10,721 bases of DNA, taken from the NCBI GenBank assembly GCA_024681565.1, contig JAILAO010000098.1, positions 1 to 10,721 on the forward strand, written 5' to 3'. The translations under genes and the position numbers were made by a program. Below are positions 1 to 7,008 of this stretch, piece by piece (the first letter of the stretch is position 1; each line of letters opens with the position of its first letter). A model generated the notes under the pieces. It did no database searches, was not told where the DNA came from, and was given only the letters and a program-made list of their open reading frames with translations. The DNA comes from Bacteroidales bacterium (GTDB lineage Bacteria > Bacteroidota > Bacteroidia > Bacteroidales > UBA932).

Positions 1-1
1 G

Positions 2-2434
2 GGTCAGAAAGGCTTCACGGTGGATTGCCAGGGAAACTGGGGAAACATCCTCACCGGTGACTCCAACGCAGCCCCCCGATACATCGAGGCCCGGCTCAGC
101 AAATTCGCCAAGGAGGTGGTGTTCGATCCGAAAGTGACCCGCTGGATGAACTCCTACGACGGGCGCAACCAGGAGCCGACCGAACTTCCGGTCCGCTTCC
201 CGCTGCTGCTCGCACAGGGTACGGAAGGCATCGGCGTGGGTCTGGCTTCCAAGATCCTTCCCCACAATTTCAACGAACTGTTGGATGCCTCCGTCGCCAT
301 CCTCGAAGGCAAGTCCTATGAGATCTTCCCGGATTTCCCGACAGGAGGATTCGCCGACTGCAGCAAGTATATGGCCGGCAAACGGGGCGGAAGCGTCAAG
401 GTCCGCGCCCGGATCGAGAAGATAGACAAGAACACGGTCGCCATCACGGAAATCCCCTACGGGAAATACACCAAAGACCTGATCGACTCCATCCTCCGCG
501 CCAAGGACAAAGGCAAGATCAAGATCAAGAAGATCGAGGACATGACGACCGACAAGGTCGAAATCCTCATCCACCTGCCCAACGACGTCTCGCCCGACAA
601 GACCATCGACGCGCTCTACGCCTTTACGGACTGCGAGATCAACATCGCGCCCAACGCCTGCGTGATCCGGGATGACAAACCGGTATTCGTCACGGTCAAC
701 GAGATTCTCGAATACGGCACCTACCATACCCGGGACCTGCTGCTTCAGGAGCTGCAGATCAAACTGGATGAACTGGAAGCCGACTGGCACTACAGCTCGC
801 TGGAGCGCATCTTCTTCGAGAACCGGATCTACAAGGTCCTCGAACAGGACCAGAAGGACTGGGAGACCCAGATCCAGGATATCTTCACCCAGATGAAGAT
901 GTACCAGGACCTCTTCCGCCGGGAAATCGTGATGGAGGACATCCTCAAGCTTGTGGAAAAACCGGTGCGCAAGATCTCCAAGTTCGATACCAAGGCAATC
1001 GACGAGAAGATCCTCGCCCTCGAAGACCAGATGGCCGTCGTACGCGACAACATCGGGCACATCGACCGCTATACCATCGACTGGTTCAAGAGCCTCAGGA
1101 AGAAATACGGGAAAGACTATCCCCGCCGTACCGAACTCACCGACTTCGAGACGATTGCCGTCACGAAGGTGGTCAACAACAATGCCAAGCTCCAGGCCAA
1201 CCTGGCCGAAGGTTTCGTCGGCATCGGGCTCAAGCGGGACGACGGCGGCGAGTTCATCTGCGATTGTTCGGATCTCTCGGAGATCATCGTCATCGGCAAA
1301 GACGGAAAATACCGGATCACCAAGGTCGAAGACAAGGCTTTCTTCGGCAAGGATCTGCTTTACGTAGGTCTTTTCAACCGAGGAGACACCCGGACCATCT
1401 ATAACGTAATCTACCGCGATGGCAAGACTTCGGTCTATTATGCCAAGCGTTTCGCCATCACTTCGGTGACACGCGACAAGGAATACGATATCACGACGGG
1501 AAAGCCGGGTTCCACGATCGTCTGGTTCACGGCCAACCACAACGGCGAAGCAGGTTCCGTCCGCGTGCAGCTCCGGCCCAAGCCGAAGCTCAAGAAAACC
1601 AGCTTCGAGTACGACTTCTCCACGCTGGCCATCAAGAGCAAGACGGCCCGGGGCAACCTCGTGAGCAAGAACGTCATCAGCCGCATCACGCTCAAGAGCA
1701 AAGGTGTCAGCACGATTGCAGGAAAAGACATCTGGTATGACAGCGACATCCAGAAGCTCAACGAAGACGGCCACGGACTCTACCTCGGACAGTTCGAAGA
1801 AGGCGACAAAGTTCTCGCCGTATTCAAGAACGGCACCTTCTATACGACCTCTTTCGACCTCGTCAACAAATACCAGGGAGATGTCCTCTTCATCGAGAAA
1901 TTCGATCCGGACAAGACCTTTACCGCCCTGTATTGGGACGGTGCCGTCAAGAGTTTCTATGTCAAGCGATTCTCCTTTGTCCTGAGCGACAACACACCGG
2001 TCAGCTTCATCTCCGAAGCCCCGAAGTCCTACCTGGTGGATATCAGCGGGGACCGGCATCCGCGCTACGAGATCATCTGGAAACTGGCGGACAAAGAACC
2101 CGAGGCCATCGAAGCCGAGAACTGGATCGCCAAGAAGGGCATCGCCGCCAAGGGCAAAAAATGCGCCGAGCGCGGCGAAGTCAAGAAAGTACGCTTCGTC
2201 GAGCCGCTCATCATCGATGAGCCGGAAGAGGAATCCGAGGACGGAGAGAACCCGGAACAGCCGGACACGCCCGAAAATGACGCGTCCGCCGCGAAAGATG
2301 CCACCTCCGCGAAAGACAGTGCGCAGACTGACAACCGGCCTGTCGTCCTGGGGGTGGGTGAAGAATCTTCCGCCAACCTCGAAGACGTCCCCGACTTCCC
2401 GGGCGGCCTGTTCGATGAGCCTACGCTCTTCTAA
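2..2434 (+). CDS. parC: DNA topoisomerase IV subunit A (ParC), 5' partial
   Basis: Breakage-reunion subunit of a type IIA topoisomerase that decatenates daughter chromosomes with ParE. The reading frame is open from base 2, before the first GTG at 20, so the N-terminal part with the HPHGD-type motif lies outside the window; 810 residues are visible. The catalytic tyrosine is in the APRYIEARL motif (codon 80-82). Counting from 20, the DNA-gate domain runs to about residue 240, a charged helical region to about 380, then a beta-pinwheel-like C-terminal domain. No GyrA-box (QRRGGKG) is visible there, and the QGNWGNILTGDS segment is typical of Bacteroidetes ParC, so ParC is preferred over GyrA. 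From about residue 734 the protein has an acidic, Ala/Ser/Asp-rich low-complexity tail ending in DEPTLF. The stop overlaps the stop of convergent recJ. Identification is firm; the parC/gyrA choice slightly less so. Confidence 0.93.
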   Translation, partial: GQKGFTVDCQGNWGNILTGDSNAAPRYIEARLSKFAKEVVFDPKVTRWMNSYDGRNQEPTELPVRFPLLLAQGTEGIGVGLASKILPHNFNELLDASVAILEGKSYEIFPDFPTGGFADCSKYMAGKRGGSVKVRARIEKIDKNTVAITEIPYGKYTKDLIDSILRAKDKGKIKIKKIEDMTTDKVEILIHLPNDVSPDKTIDALYAFTDCEINIAPNACVIRDDKPVFVTVNEILEYGTYHTRDLLLQELQIKLDELEADWHYSSLERIFFENRIYKVLEQDQKDWETQIQDIFTQMKMYQDLFRREIVMEDILKLVEKPVRKISKFDTKAIDEKILALEDQMAVVRDNIGHIDRYTIDWFKSLRKKYGKDYPRRTELTDFETIAVTKVVNNNAKLQANLAEGFVGIGLKRDDGGEFICDCSDLSEIIVIGKDGKYRITKVEDKAFFGKDLLYVGLFNRGDTRTIYNVIYRDGKTSVYYAKRFAITSVTRDKEYDITTGKPGSTIVWFTANHNGEAGSVRVQLRPKPKLKKTSFEYDFSTLAIKSKTARGNLVSKNVISRITLKSKGVSTIAGKDIWYDSDIQKLNEDGHGLYLGQFEEGDKVLAVFKNGTFYTTSFDLVNKYQGDVLFIEKFDPDKTFTALYWDGAVKSFYVKRFSFVLSDNTPVSFISEAPKSYLVDISGDRHPRYEIIWKLADKEPEAIEAENWIAKKGIAAKGKKCAERGEVKKVRFVEPLIIDEPEEESEDGENPEQPDTPENDASAAKDATSAKDSAQTDNRPVVLGVGEESSANLEDVPDFPGGLFDEPTLF

Positions 2435-4164
2435 AGAAGGTCATCGCGTTCGCGGATATCGCGGATGCGGAGCTGGATGGAAGAGGATCCCCGGTAATAG
2501 TTCTCTACGATGGCGTAGCAAACGTCGATCGGGTTGCCTTCGCGGATGTAGTCATAGTAATCCGCCATGTTGAAGGCAATCGAAGGGATCTGGTGATAGG
2601 GCTGGGATTCCTGGATGAGGTCCAGCTTGAGATGCACGCCGCCGGCGCCCACCTTGCGGCCCGATCCGGAATCATAGACATTCTCCGTCATGAAGATCGG
2701 ATTGTTGTTGCCGGGGCCGAAGGGCTGGAACTGCTTGAGGATGCGGGAGAACTTCGGGGTGATCTGGGAGAAATCCAGCCGGGCATCCACTTCTACGATC
2801 GGGACCAGCATCTCAGCCGTGACCTTGCCGGCGATGAACGCATCCATCCGGCGGGCAAATTCCTCCAGGCGCTCTTCCTTGAGGGTAAGACCGGCGGCAT
2901 AGACATGGCCGCCGAAGTTCTCCAGGAGGTCGGCGCAACTCTCGATGGCCTCATAGAGATCGAAACCGGAAATACTGCGCGCAGACCCCGTCACGAAACC
3001 GTTGGACTTGGTCAGCACGACCGTCGGCTTGTAATAGGCTTCGACGAGGCGGGAAGCCACGATTCCGACCACGCCCTTGCTCCATTTGGGATTGTAAACG
3101 ATGGTCGCGTTCTCACTGGCGAGGCATTTGCCGGACTGGACCATTTCCAGGGCTTCCTGGGTGATTTCCCGGTCGATATTCTTACGCTCGTTGTTGTTCT
3201 CGTTGATCTTTTCACCGATCATCATCGCCGTCTGCGTGTCCGTCGCCTTGAGGAGCTCGACCGCAAGCCGGCCGGACTCCATCCGCCCGGCAGCATTGAT
3301 CCGGGGACCGATCTTGAAGACGATGTCGTCGATGGAGATATGGCCCGGCTCCAGGTTGGAGAGCGTAATCATCGCAGCGAGGCCCTTGCAGGGGTGCTCG
3401 TTGAGCTGTTTGAGCCCGAAATGGGCCAGGATCCTGTTCTCCCCCACCATCGTGACCAGGTCGGAAGAAATGCTGACCACCAGCAGATCCAGCAGCGGAA
3501 TCAGGCTTTCGAAAGGAATGCCGTATTGCTTGGAATAAGCCTGGACCAGCTTGAAGCCCACGCCGCACCCGGACAGGTCGTCGAAGGGATAATTGCAGTC
3601 CTCCCGTTTGGGATCGAGTACGGCGGCCGCGGCGGGCAGGGTTTCTCCGGGCAGGTGGTGGTCGCAGATGATCACCTCCAGCCCCTTGCTGCGGGCATAT
3701 TCCACCTTGTCCACGGCCTTGATGCCGCAGTCCAGGGTGATGATCAGGTCGAAACCGCCGTCGGCGGCCCAGTCGATGCCCTTGAAGGAAACGCCGTACC
3801 CCTCGTCATAGCGGTCCGGAATGTAGAAATCCACCTTGTCGGTGAAACGGGAGATGAACAGATAGACCAGCGAAACCGCCGTCGTGCCGTCCACGTCGTA
3901 GTCCCCGTATACCAGGATCTTCTCGCCGTTGGTGATGGCCCGGTGCAGGCGCTCCACGGCCACATCCATGTCCTTCATCAGGAAGGGATCGTGCAGGGCG
4001 TCCAGACTGGGACGGAAGAAAGAGCGGGCCTCCTCAAAGGTCTCGACACCGCGCCGGACGAGCAGCTCGGCAAGCACCCGGTCGATGCCGACCTCGGTTG
4101 CCAGCCGCTCGACCTTCGCCTGGTCGACCGGATCTTTGAGAATCCATTTACACTCTTTGGCCAT
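2431..4164 (-). CDS. recJ: Single-stranded-DNA-specific exonuclease RecJ
   Basis: A 577-residue DHH-family nuclease that degrades single-stranded DNA 5' to 3' in recombinational and mismatch repair in the cytoplasm. Seen in sequence: motif I DYDVDG (residues 88-93), LDCG (145-147 region), the name-giving DHH (168-170), SSDLV followed by GENR, RINAAGRM, the DHHA1 glycine motif GGHVYAAG (418-425), and a C-terminal OB-like region. Length fits the family (about 570-580). I chose ATG at 4164 (MAKECKW). A longer reading from TTG at 4182 is possible, but it would start upstream of the -7 promoter box at 4171-4178. The gene is transcribed divergently from the reductase operon and converges on parC, sharing the four bases CTAA with it. 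All catalytic residues appear intact. Confidence 0.96.
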   Translation of the reverse strand: MAKECKWILKDPVDQAKVERLATEVGIDRVLAELLVRRGVETFEEARSFFRPSLDALHDPFLMKDMDVAVERLHRAITNGEKILVYGDYDVDGTTAVSLVYLFISRFTDKVDFYIPDRYDEGYGVSFKGIDWAADGGFDLIITLDCGIKAVDKVEYARSKGLEVIICDHHLPGETLPAAAAVLDPKREDCNYPFDDLSGCGVGFKLVQAYSKQYGIPFESLIPLLDLLVVSISSDLVTMVGENRILAHFGLKQLNEHPCKGLAAMITLSNLEPGHISIDDIVFKIGPRINAAGRMESGRLAVELLKATDTQTAMMIGEKINENNNERKNIDREITQEALEMVQSGKCLASENATIVYNPKWSKGVVGIVASRLVEAYYKPTVVLTKSNGFVTGSARSISGFDLYEAIESCADLLENFGGHVYAAGLTLKEERLEEFARRMDAFIAGKVTAEMLVPIVEVDARLDFSQITPKFSRILKQFQPFGPGNNNPIFMTENVYDSGSGRKVGAGGVHLKLDLIQESQPYHQIPSIAFNMADYYDYIREGNPIDVCYAIVENYYRGSSSIQLRIRDIRERDDLL

Positions 4165-4170
4165 ATCACA

Positions 4171-4178
4171 CAAAGATA
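4171..4178 (-). promoter_or_regulatory. -7 promoter box for recJ
   Basis: On the minus strand TATCTTTG matches the Bacteroidetes sigma-ABfr -7 consensus TAnnTTTG. Only six bases separate it from the recJ ATG at 4164, so transcription would start within a few bases of the start codon, giving a very short or no leader. I could not find a good -33 TTG at the usual 19-21 nt spacing, so this half-site is less certain than the lysS one. Confidence 0.6.
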
Positions 4179-4214
4179 ACAATTATTTTGTACTATCCAT
4201 CTTTTTTGTCCTGA

Positions 4215-4248
4215 TTGGAATAATATTGCCGGAAACATCCTATCTTTG
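4215..4248 (+). promoter_or_regulatory. Promoter of the reductase operon
   Basis: TATCTTTG at 4241-4248 matches the Bacteroidetes -7 box TAnnTTTG. A TTG at 4215-4217 is a possible -33 element with a slightly long 23-nt spacer. The box ends three bases before the ATG at 4252, so the transcript would be nearly or fully leaderless. The 87-bp gap 4165-4251 is AT-rich in a GC-rich neighbourhood and carries the recJ -7 box in opposite orientation. I saw no separate operator palindrome; the only exact inverted repeat is the two -7 boxes themselves. Confidence 0.6.
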
Positions 4249-4251
4249 AAA

Positions 4252-5022
4252 ATGCTTTCGCTAGAAACCTTCCACCTTTTCCTGGGAATCATGGCCGTCC
4301 TCGCCGTCGTGGTGTTCATCTGTCTCTTCCACGTAAATGCCGGCTACGGGAAGTTTTACGGTCCCCAGTGGGGTCCGTCCCTGGACAACCGGCTCGGCTG
4401 GGTCCTGATGGAAGCGCCGGTATTCATCGCAATGCTGTTGCTCTGGTGGTTCTCCGACCGGCGGGGAGATCCCGTGCGGCTGGTCTTCCTGCTGCTGTTC
4501 GAGTTGCATTATTTCCACCGCTCGTTCATCTTCCCCCTGCAGATCCGCGGACGCAGCCGGATGCCCCTGAGCATTGTGCTGATGGGCGTGCTCTTCAATA
4601 CGCTCAATGCCCTGATGCAGGGCGGCTGGATTTTCTACCTGTCGCCCGGACAGGCCTATCCGCTCAGCTGGCTGACCGGCCTGCCGTTCCTGGCCGGAAC
4701 GCTGCTGTTCTTTGTCGGGATGGCCGTCAACATCCGTTCCGACGCGGTCATCCGCCATTTGCGCAAGCCCGGAGACAACGCCCACTATCTCCCCAAGGAA
4801 GGGATGTTCCGCTACGTGACCAGCGCCAATTATTTCGGAGAATTCCTGGAATGGGTGGGCTTCGCCGTCCTGACCTGGTCCTGGTCGGGAGCCGTTTTCG
4901 CCCTGTGGACGTTCGCGAACCTCGCACCGCGGGCGGCCCGGATCTACGACCTCTACTGCCGGGAGTTCCCGGACGAACTGGACACGCAGCGTGTCAAACG
5001 GATCATTCCATTTGTTTATTGA
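4252..5022 (+). CDS. Steroid 5-alpha-reductase family membrane protein (3-oxo-5-alpha-steroid 4-dehydrogenase)
   Basis: A 256-residue integral membrane reductase; the family uses NADPH to reduce the C4-C5 double bond of 3-oxo-delta4 steroids to the 5-alpha form. Length matches human SRD5A1/2 (259/254). Family landmarks seen: YGKFYGP (32-38), Glu54 in MEAPVF and Tyr87 in HYFHRSF, which correspond to the catalytic Glu57/Tyr91 pair of SRD5A2, Asn119 in NALMQG, NIRSD (160-164), LRKPG (170-174), the signature SANYFGEFLEW (191-201, equivalent to SRD5A2 Asn193/Glu197), and the C-terminal IPFVY. Six to seven hydrophobic segments are apparent. ATG 4252 is preferred over TTG 4246, because TTG is part of the promoter -7 box. 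First gene of a tight five-gene operon, one base before the next start. Family assignment is firm. That the substrate is a bile acid or other steroid is inferred from the homology and the neighbours; a lipid enone cannot be excluded. Confidence 0.92.
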   Translation: MLSLETFHLFLGIMAVLAVVVFICLFHVNAGYGKFYGPQWGPSLDNRLGWVLMEAPVFIAMLLLWWFSDRRGDPVRLVFLLLFELHYFHRSFIFPLQIRGRSRMPLSIVLMGVLFNTLNALMQGGWIFYLSPGQAYPLSWLTGLPFLAGTLLFFVGMAVNIRSDAVIRHLRKPGDNAHYLPKEGMFRYVTSANYFGEFLEWVGFAVLTWSWSGAVFALWTFANLAPRAARIYDLYCREFPDELDTQRVKRIIPFVY

Positions 5023-5023
5023 G

Positions 5024-6262
5024 ATGATTGATTCGAAGATATTCACCCCCGTCAGGATCGGACCGGTCACCCTGCGGAACCGGGTCATCCGTTCGGCCGC
5101 CTTCGAGAACATGGCGTACGGCAACAGCCCCTCGCAGGATCTCAAGGATTACCATGTCGCCGTAGCCCGGGGCGGCGTCGGGATGACGACGCTGGCCTAC
5201 GCCTCCGTGAACCGGAGCGGCCTGTCCTTCGACGGCCAGCTGTGGATGCGCGAAGAGATCGTCCCGGCCCTCCGGGACATCACGGACGCCATCCACGCGC
5301 AGGGCGCAAATGCCTCCATCCAGCTGGGGCACTGCGGCAACATGACCCACCGCGCCACCTGCGGCTGCACTCCGCTCGGAGCGTCGGGCGGATTCAACCT
5401 CTACTCCCCGACCTTCGTGCGCAAGATGCGCGAAGACGAAATCCTCTCCCTGGTGGAAGATTTCGGGCATGCCGTCGGACTGGCCCGGCAGGCCGGGTTC
5501 GACTGCGTCGAGATCCACGCCGGCCACGGCTACCTCATCAGCCAGTTCCTTTCGCCCTACACCAACCACCGGCACGACCGCTTCGGCGGATCGCTGGAGA
5601 ATCGGATGCGCCTGATGCGGATGGTCATCCGCCGGGTGATGGAAGCAGCCGGGGACGACATGGGCGTCCTGGTCAAGATGAACATGCACGACGGATTCCG
5701 CCGCGGCATGCAACGCGAAGAATGCCTCGAAGTGGCCCGGGAGCTCGAACGGCTGGGGGTGCACGCGATCGTGCTCTCCGCCGGCTTCGTGAGCAAGGCC
5801 CCGATGGAAGTGATGCGCGGAGCGATGCCCATCCGGACGCTCGCATACTATATGGATATGCGCAAGTTCTGGTGGCTCAAGGCCATGCTCCGGCTGATCG
5901 GCCGGATCATGATCCCGACGGTACCCTACCGGGAGGCCTATTTCCTCGAAGAGGCCAGACTGTTCCGGCAAGCCGTGGAACTGCCGCTGGTCTATGTGGG
6001 CGGCATGGTCTCGCGGGCCGGAATGGAAGAAGTGCTGGACGCGGGCTTCGAAGCCCTCCAGATGGCACGGGCCCTCATCCGCGACACGGACTTCGTCAAC
6101 AAACTGCGCGACGGAGAACTGCACTGCAGCGACTGCCGCCACTCCAACTACTGCATCGGACGGATGTACACCCTCGAGATGAAATGCAACCGCTGTGCGG
6201 GCGAACTGCCGGCGTCCCTGCGCCGGGAAATCCAGAAAGCGGAGGAGCGATGGTCGCACTGA
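5024..6262 (+). CDS. NADH:flavin oxidoreductase / Old Yellow Enzyme family; candidate 3-oxo-delta4-steroid 5-beta-reductase
   Basis: A 412-residue cytoplasmic FMN-dependent ene-reductase with a TIM-barrel fold. Seen: N-terminal IFTPVRIGPVTLRNR (6-20), barrel strand IQLGHCG (99-105), active-site segment HAGHGYL (165-171) in which His165/His168 match the substrate-binding His/Asn pair of OYE and Tyr170 matches its proton-donor Tyr, the following QFLSP and DRFGGSLENR, and the FMN-phosphate region VYVGGM. The C-terminus holds Cys368, 371, 377, 388 and 391, which may bind an Fe-S cluster or zinc. The FAD/NAD(P)H domain that follows the barrel in BaiCD/FadH-type enzymes is absent. Start ATG 5024 lies one base after the upstream stop; GTG 4991 would overlap the reductase. 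Related gut enzymes (BaiCD, 5BR) reduce delta4-3-oxo bile acids. With the adjoining 5-alpha-reductase homologue, a 5-beta-reductase role is plausible but unproven. Confidence 0.88.
   Translation: MIDSKIFTPVRIGPVTLRNRVIRSAAFENMAYGNSPSQDLKDYHVAVARGGVGMTTLAYASVNRSGLSFDGQLWMREEIVPALRDITDAIHAQGANASIQLGHCGNMTHRATCGCTPLGASGGFNLYSPTFVRKMREDEILSLVEDFGHAVGLARQAGFDCVEIHAGHGYLISQFLSPYTNHRHDRFGGSLENRMRLMRMVIRRVMEAAGDDMGVLVKMNMHDGFRRGMQREECLEVARELERLGVHAIVLSAGFVSKAPMEVMRGAMPIRTLAYYMDMRKFWWLKAMLRLIGRIMIPTVPYREAYFLEEARLFRQAVELPLVYVGGMVSRAGMEEVLDAGFEALQMARALIRDTDFVNKLRDGELHCSDCRHSNYCIGRMYTLEMKCNRCAGELPASLRREIQKAEERWSH
6241..6245 (+). promoter_or_regulatory. Shine-Dalgarno-like GGAGG before the first SDR
   Basis: GGAGG lies four bases before ATG 6250, inside the last codons of the flavin reductase gene. 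It is one of few SD-like sites in the window and supports the 6250 start, which overlaps the preceding gene by 13 nt. It may only reflect Glu codons of the upstream protein. Confidence 0.4.
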
Positions 6263-7008
6263 TTACGGGAGGCAGTTCCGGGATGGGCCTGGAATTCGCA
6301 CGGCAGCTTGCCGCGCGCGGATATGACCTGGTGCTCGTGAGCAACCAGGAGCAGGCGCTTGCGGAAGCCGCGCAGGAATTGTCGCCGGCGGTACAGGTCC
6401 GGACCCGCTGCCAGGACCTCGCCGGAGAACACTCCGCGGATGAACTCGCCGGATGGTGCCGCCGGGAAAACATCCTGCCGGACGTACTGGTCAATGATGC
6501 CGGGATGTTTTTCTTCAAGGAACTGCAGGTGGAAGACCTGGACCGGATCCAGGCCATGATCAACCTGCACATCACGACCGTCACCCGGCTCTGCCTGCTC
6601 ATCGGGCAGGAGATGAAAACCAGGGGCAGCGGTTACATCCTCAACGTTTCTTCCATGGCCGCCCGGCTGCCCGTTCCCGGGATAACGGTCTATTCCGCCA
6701 CGAAAGCCTACCTGCGGAGCTTCGGACGCTCGCTCTCCTATGAAATGCAGCCCTACGGGGTAGGCGTCACCACGGTCTGTCCCGCCGCCATCGCCACACC
6801 GCTCTACAGACTGGACGCCAAATGGATGCGGCTCGGTGTACGGACCGGTCTGATCCGCACGCCCCGGTGGCTCGTCCGGAGGGCCCTGCACGCCCTGTTC
6901 CGGGGGCGGCGCGTCGTCAGTCCCGCCTTTATGAACATCTGGCTCCCAGCCCTGCTCGCAGTGCTGCCGGGGCCGCTGATCGCCAGAATATGGAAAAAAT
7001 TCAAATAA
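6250..7008 (+). CDS. Short-chain dehydrogenase/reductase, HSD17B3/12- or DltE-like; candidate hydroxysteroid dehydrogenase
   Basis: A 252-residue classical SDR. The Rossmann glycine motif is TGGSSGMG (6-13). The usual NNAG appears as NDAG (82-85). The catalytic set is Asn105, Ser135 (NVSSMAA), Tyr148 and Lys152 (YSATK), with the standard 13-residue Ser-Tyr spacing. The C-terminal 30 residues are hydrophobic with a basic end (IARIWKKFK), suggesting membrane association as in HSD17B3/12-like proteins. It starts 13 nt inside the upstream reductase gene and overlaps the next gene by 19 nt, so translational coupling is likely. The expected reaction is NAD(P)H-dependent reduction of a ketone, here perhaps the 3-oxo group left after C4-C5 reduction. 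Position and stereochemistry (3-alpha, 3-beta or other) cannot be read from sequence. The same frame stays open upstream to 5242 as a shadow over the flavin reductase; that part is not coding. Confidence 0.9.
   Translation: MVALITGGSSGMGLEFARQLAARGYDLVLVSNQEQALAEAAQELSPAVQVRTRCQDLAGEHSADELAGWCRRENILPDVLVNDAGMFFFKELQVEDLDRIQAMINLHITTVTRLCLLIGQEMKTRGSGYILNVSSMAARLPVPGITVYSATKAYLRSFGRSLSYEMQPYGVGVTTVCPAAIATPLYRLDAKWMRLGVRTGLIRTPRWLVRRALHALFRGRRVVSPAFMNIWLPALLAVLPGPLIARIWKKFK

Noticed and set aside
513..536. Short AAGATCAAGATCAAGAAGATC-like tandem pattern in parC.
   Set aside because: It encodes a Lys/Ile run (KIKIKKIE) common in this part of topoisomerase A subunits; too short and coding-driven to count as a repeat.
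2593..4179. A 528-codon open frame on the plus strand opposite recJ.
   Set aside because: It lies wholly antisense to a clearly conserved recJ with all motifs intact. Its His/Asp/Leu/Gly-rich composition is what complementary GC-biased codons produce, and no domain is recognisable.
4991..5023. GTG start giving 11 extra N-terminal residues to the flavin reductase.
   Set aside because: It would overlap the end of the upstream gene, while ATG 5024 gives the usual family N-terminus (a few residues before IFTPV) one base after the upstream stop.
4261..5145. A 294-codon minus-strand frame opposite the 5-alpha-reductase homologue.
   Set aside because: Antisense to a well-conserved gene; the translation is Gln/Glu/His-rich without family features.
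5242..6249. The upstream half of the long open frame that continues into the first SDR, suggesting an SDR fusion protein.
   Set aside because: This part overlaps the flavin reductase in another frame and is Arg/Pro/Gly-rich noise. The SDR proper begins with its Rossmann motif right after ATG 6250, preceded by GGAGG.
5003..6259. A 418-codon open frame on the minus strand opposite the flavin reductase.
   Set aside because: Same shadow effect: antisense to a conserved OYE gene, composition rich in His, Asp and Gly, no recognisable motif.
6148..6891. A 247-codon minus-strand frame opposite the first SDR.
   Set aside because: Antisense shadow; no motifs, and the sense-strand gene has a complete catalytic set.
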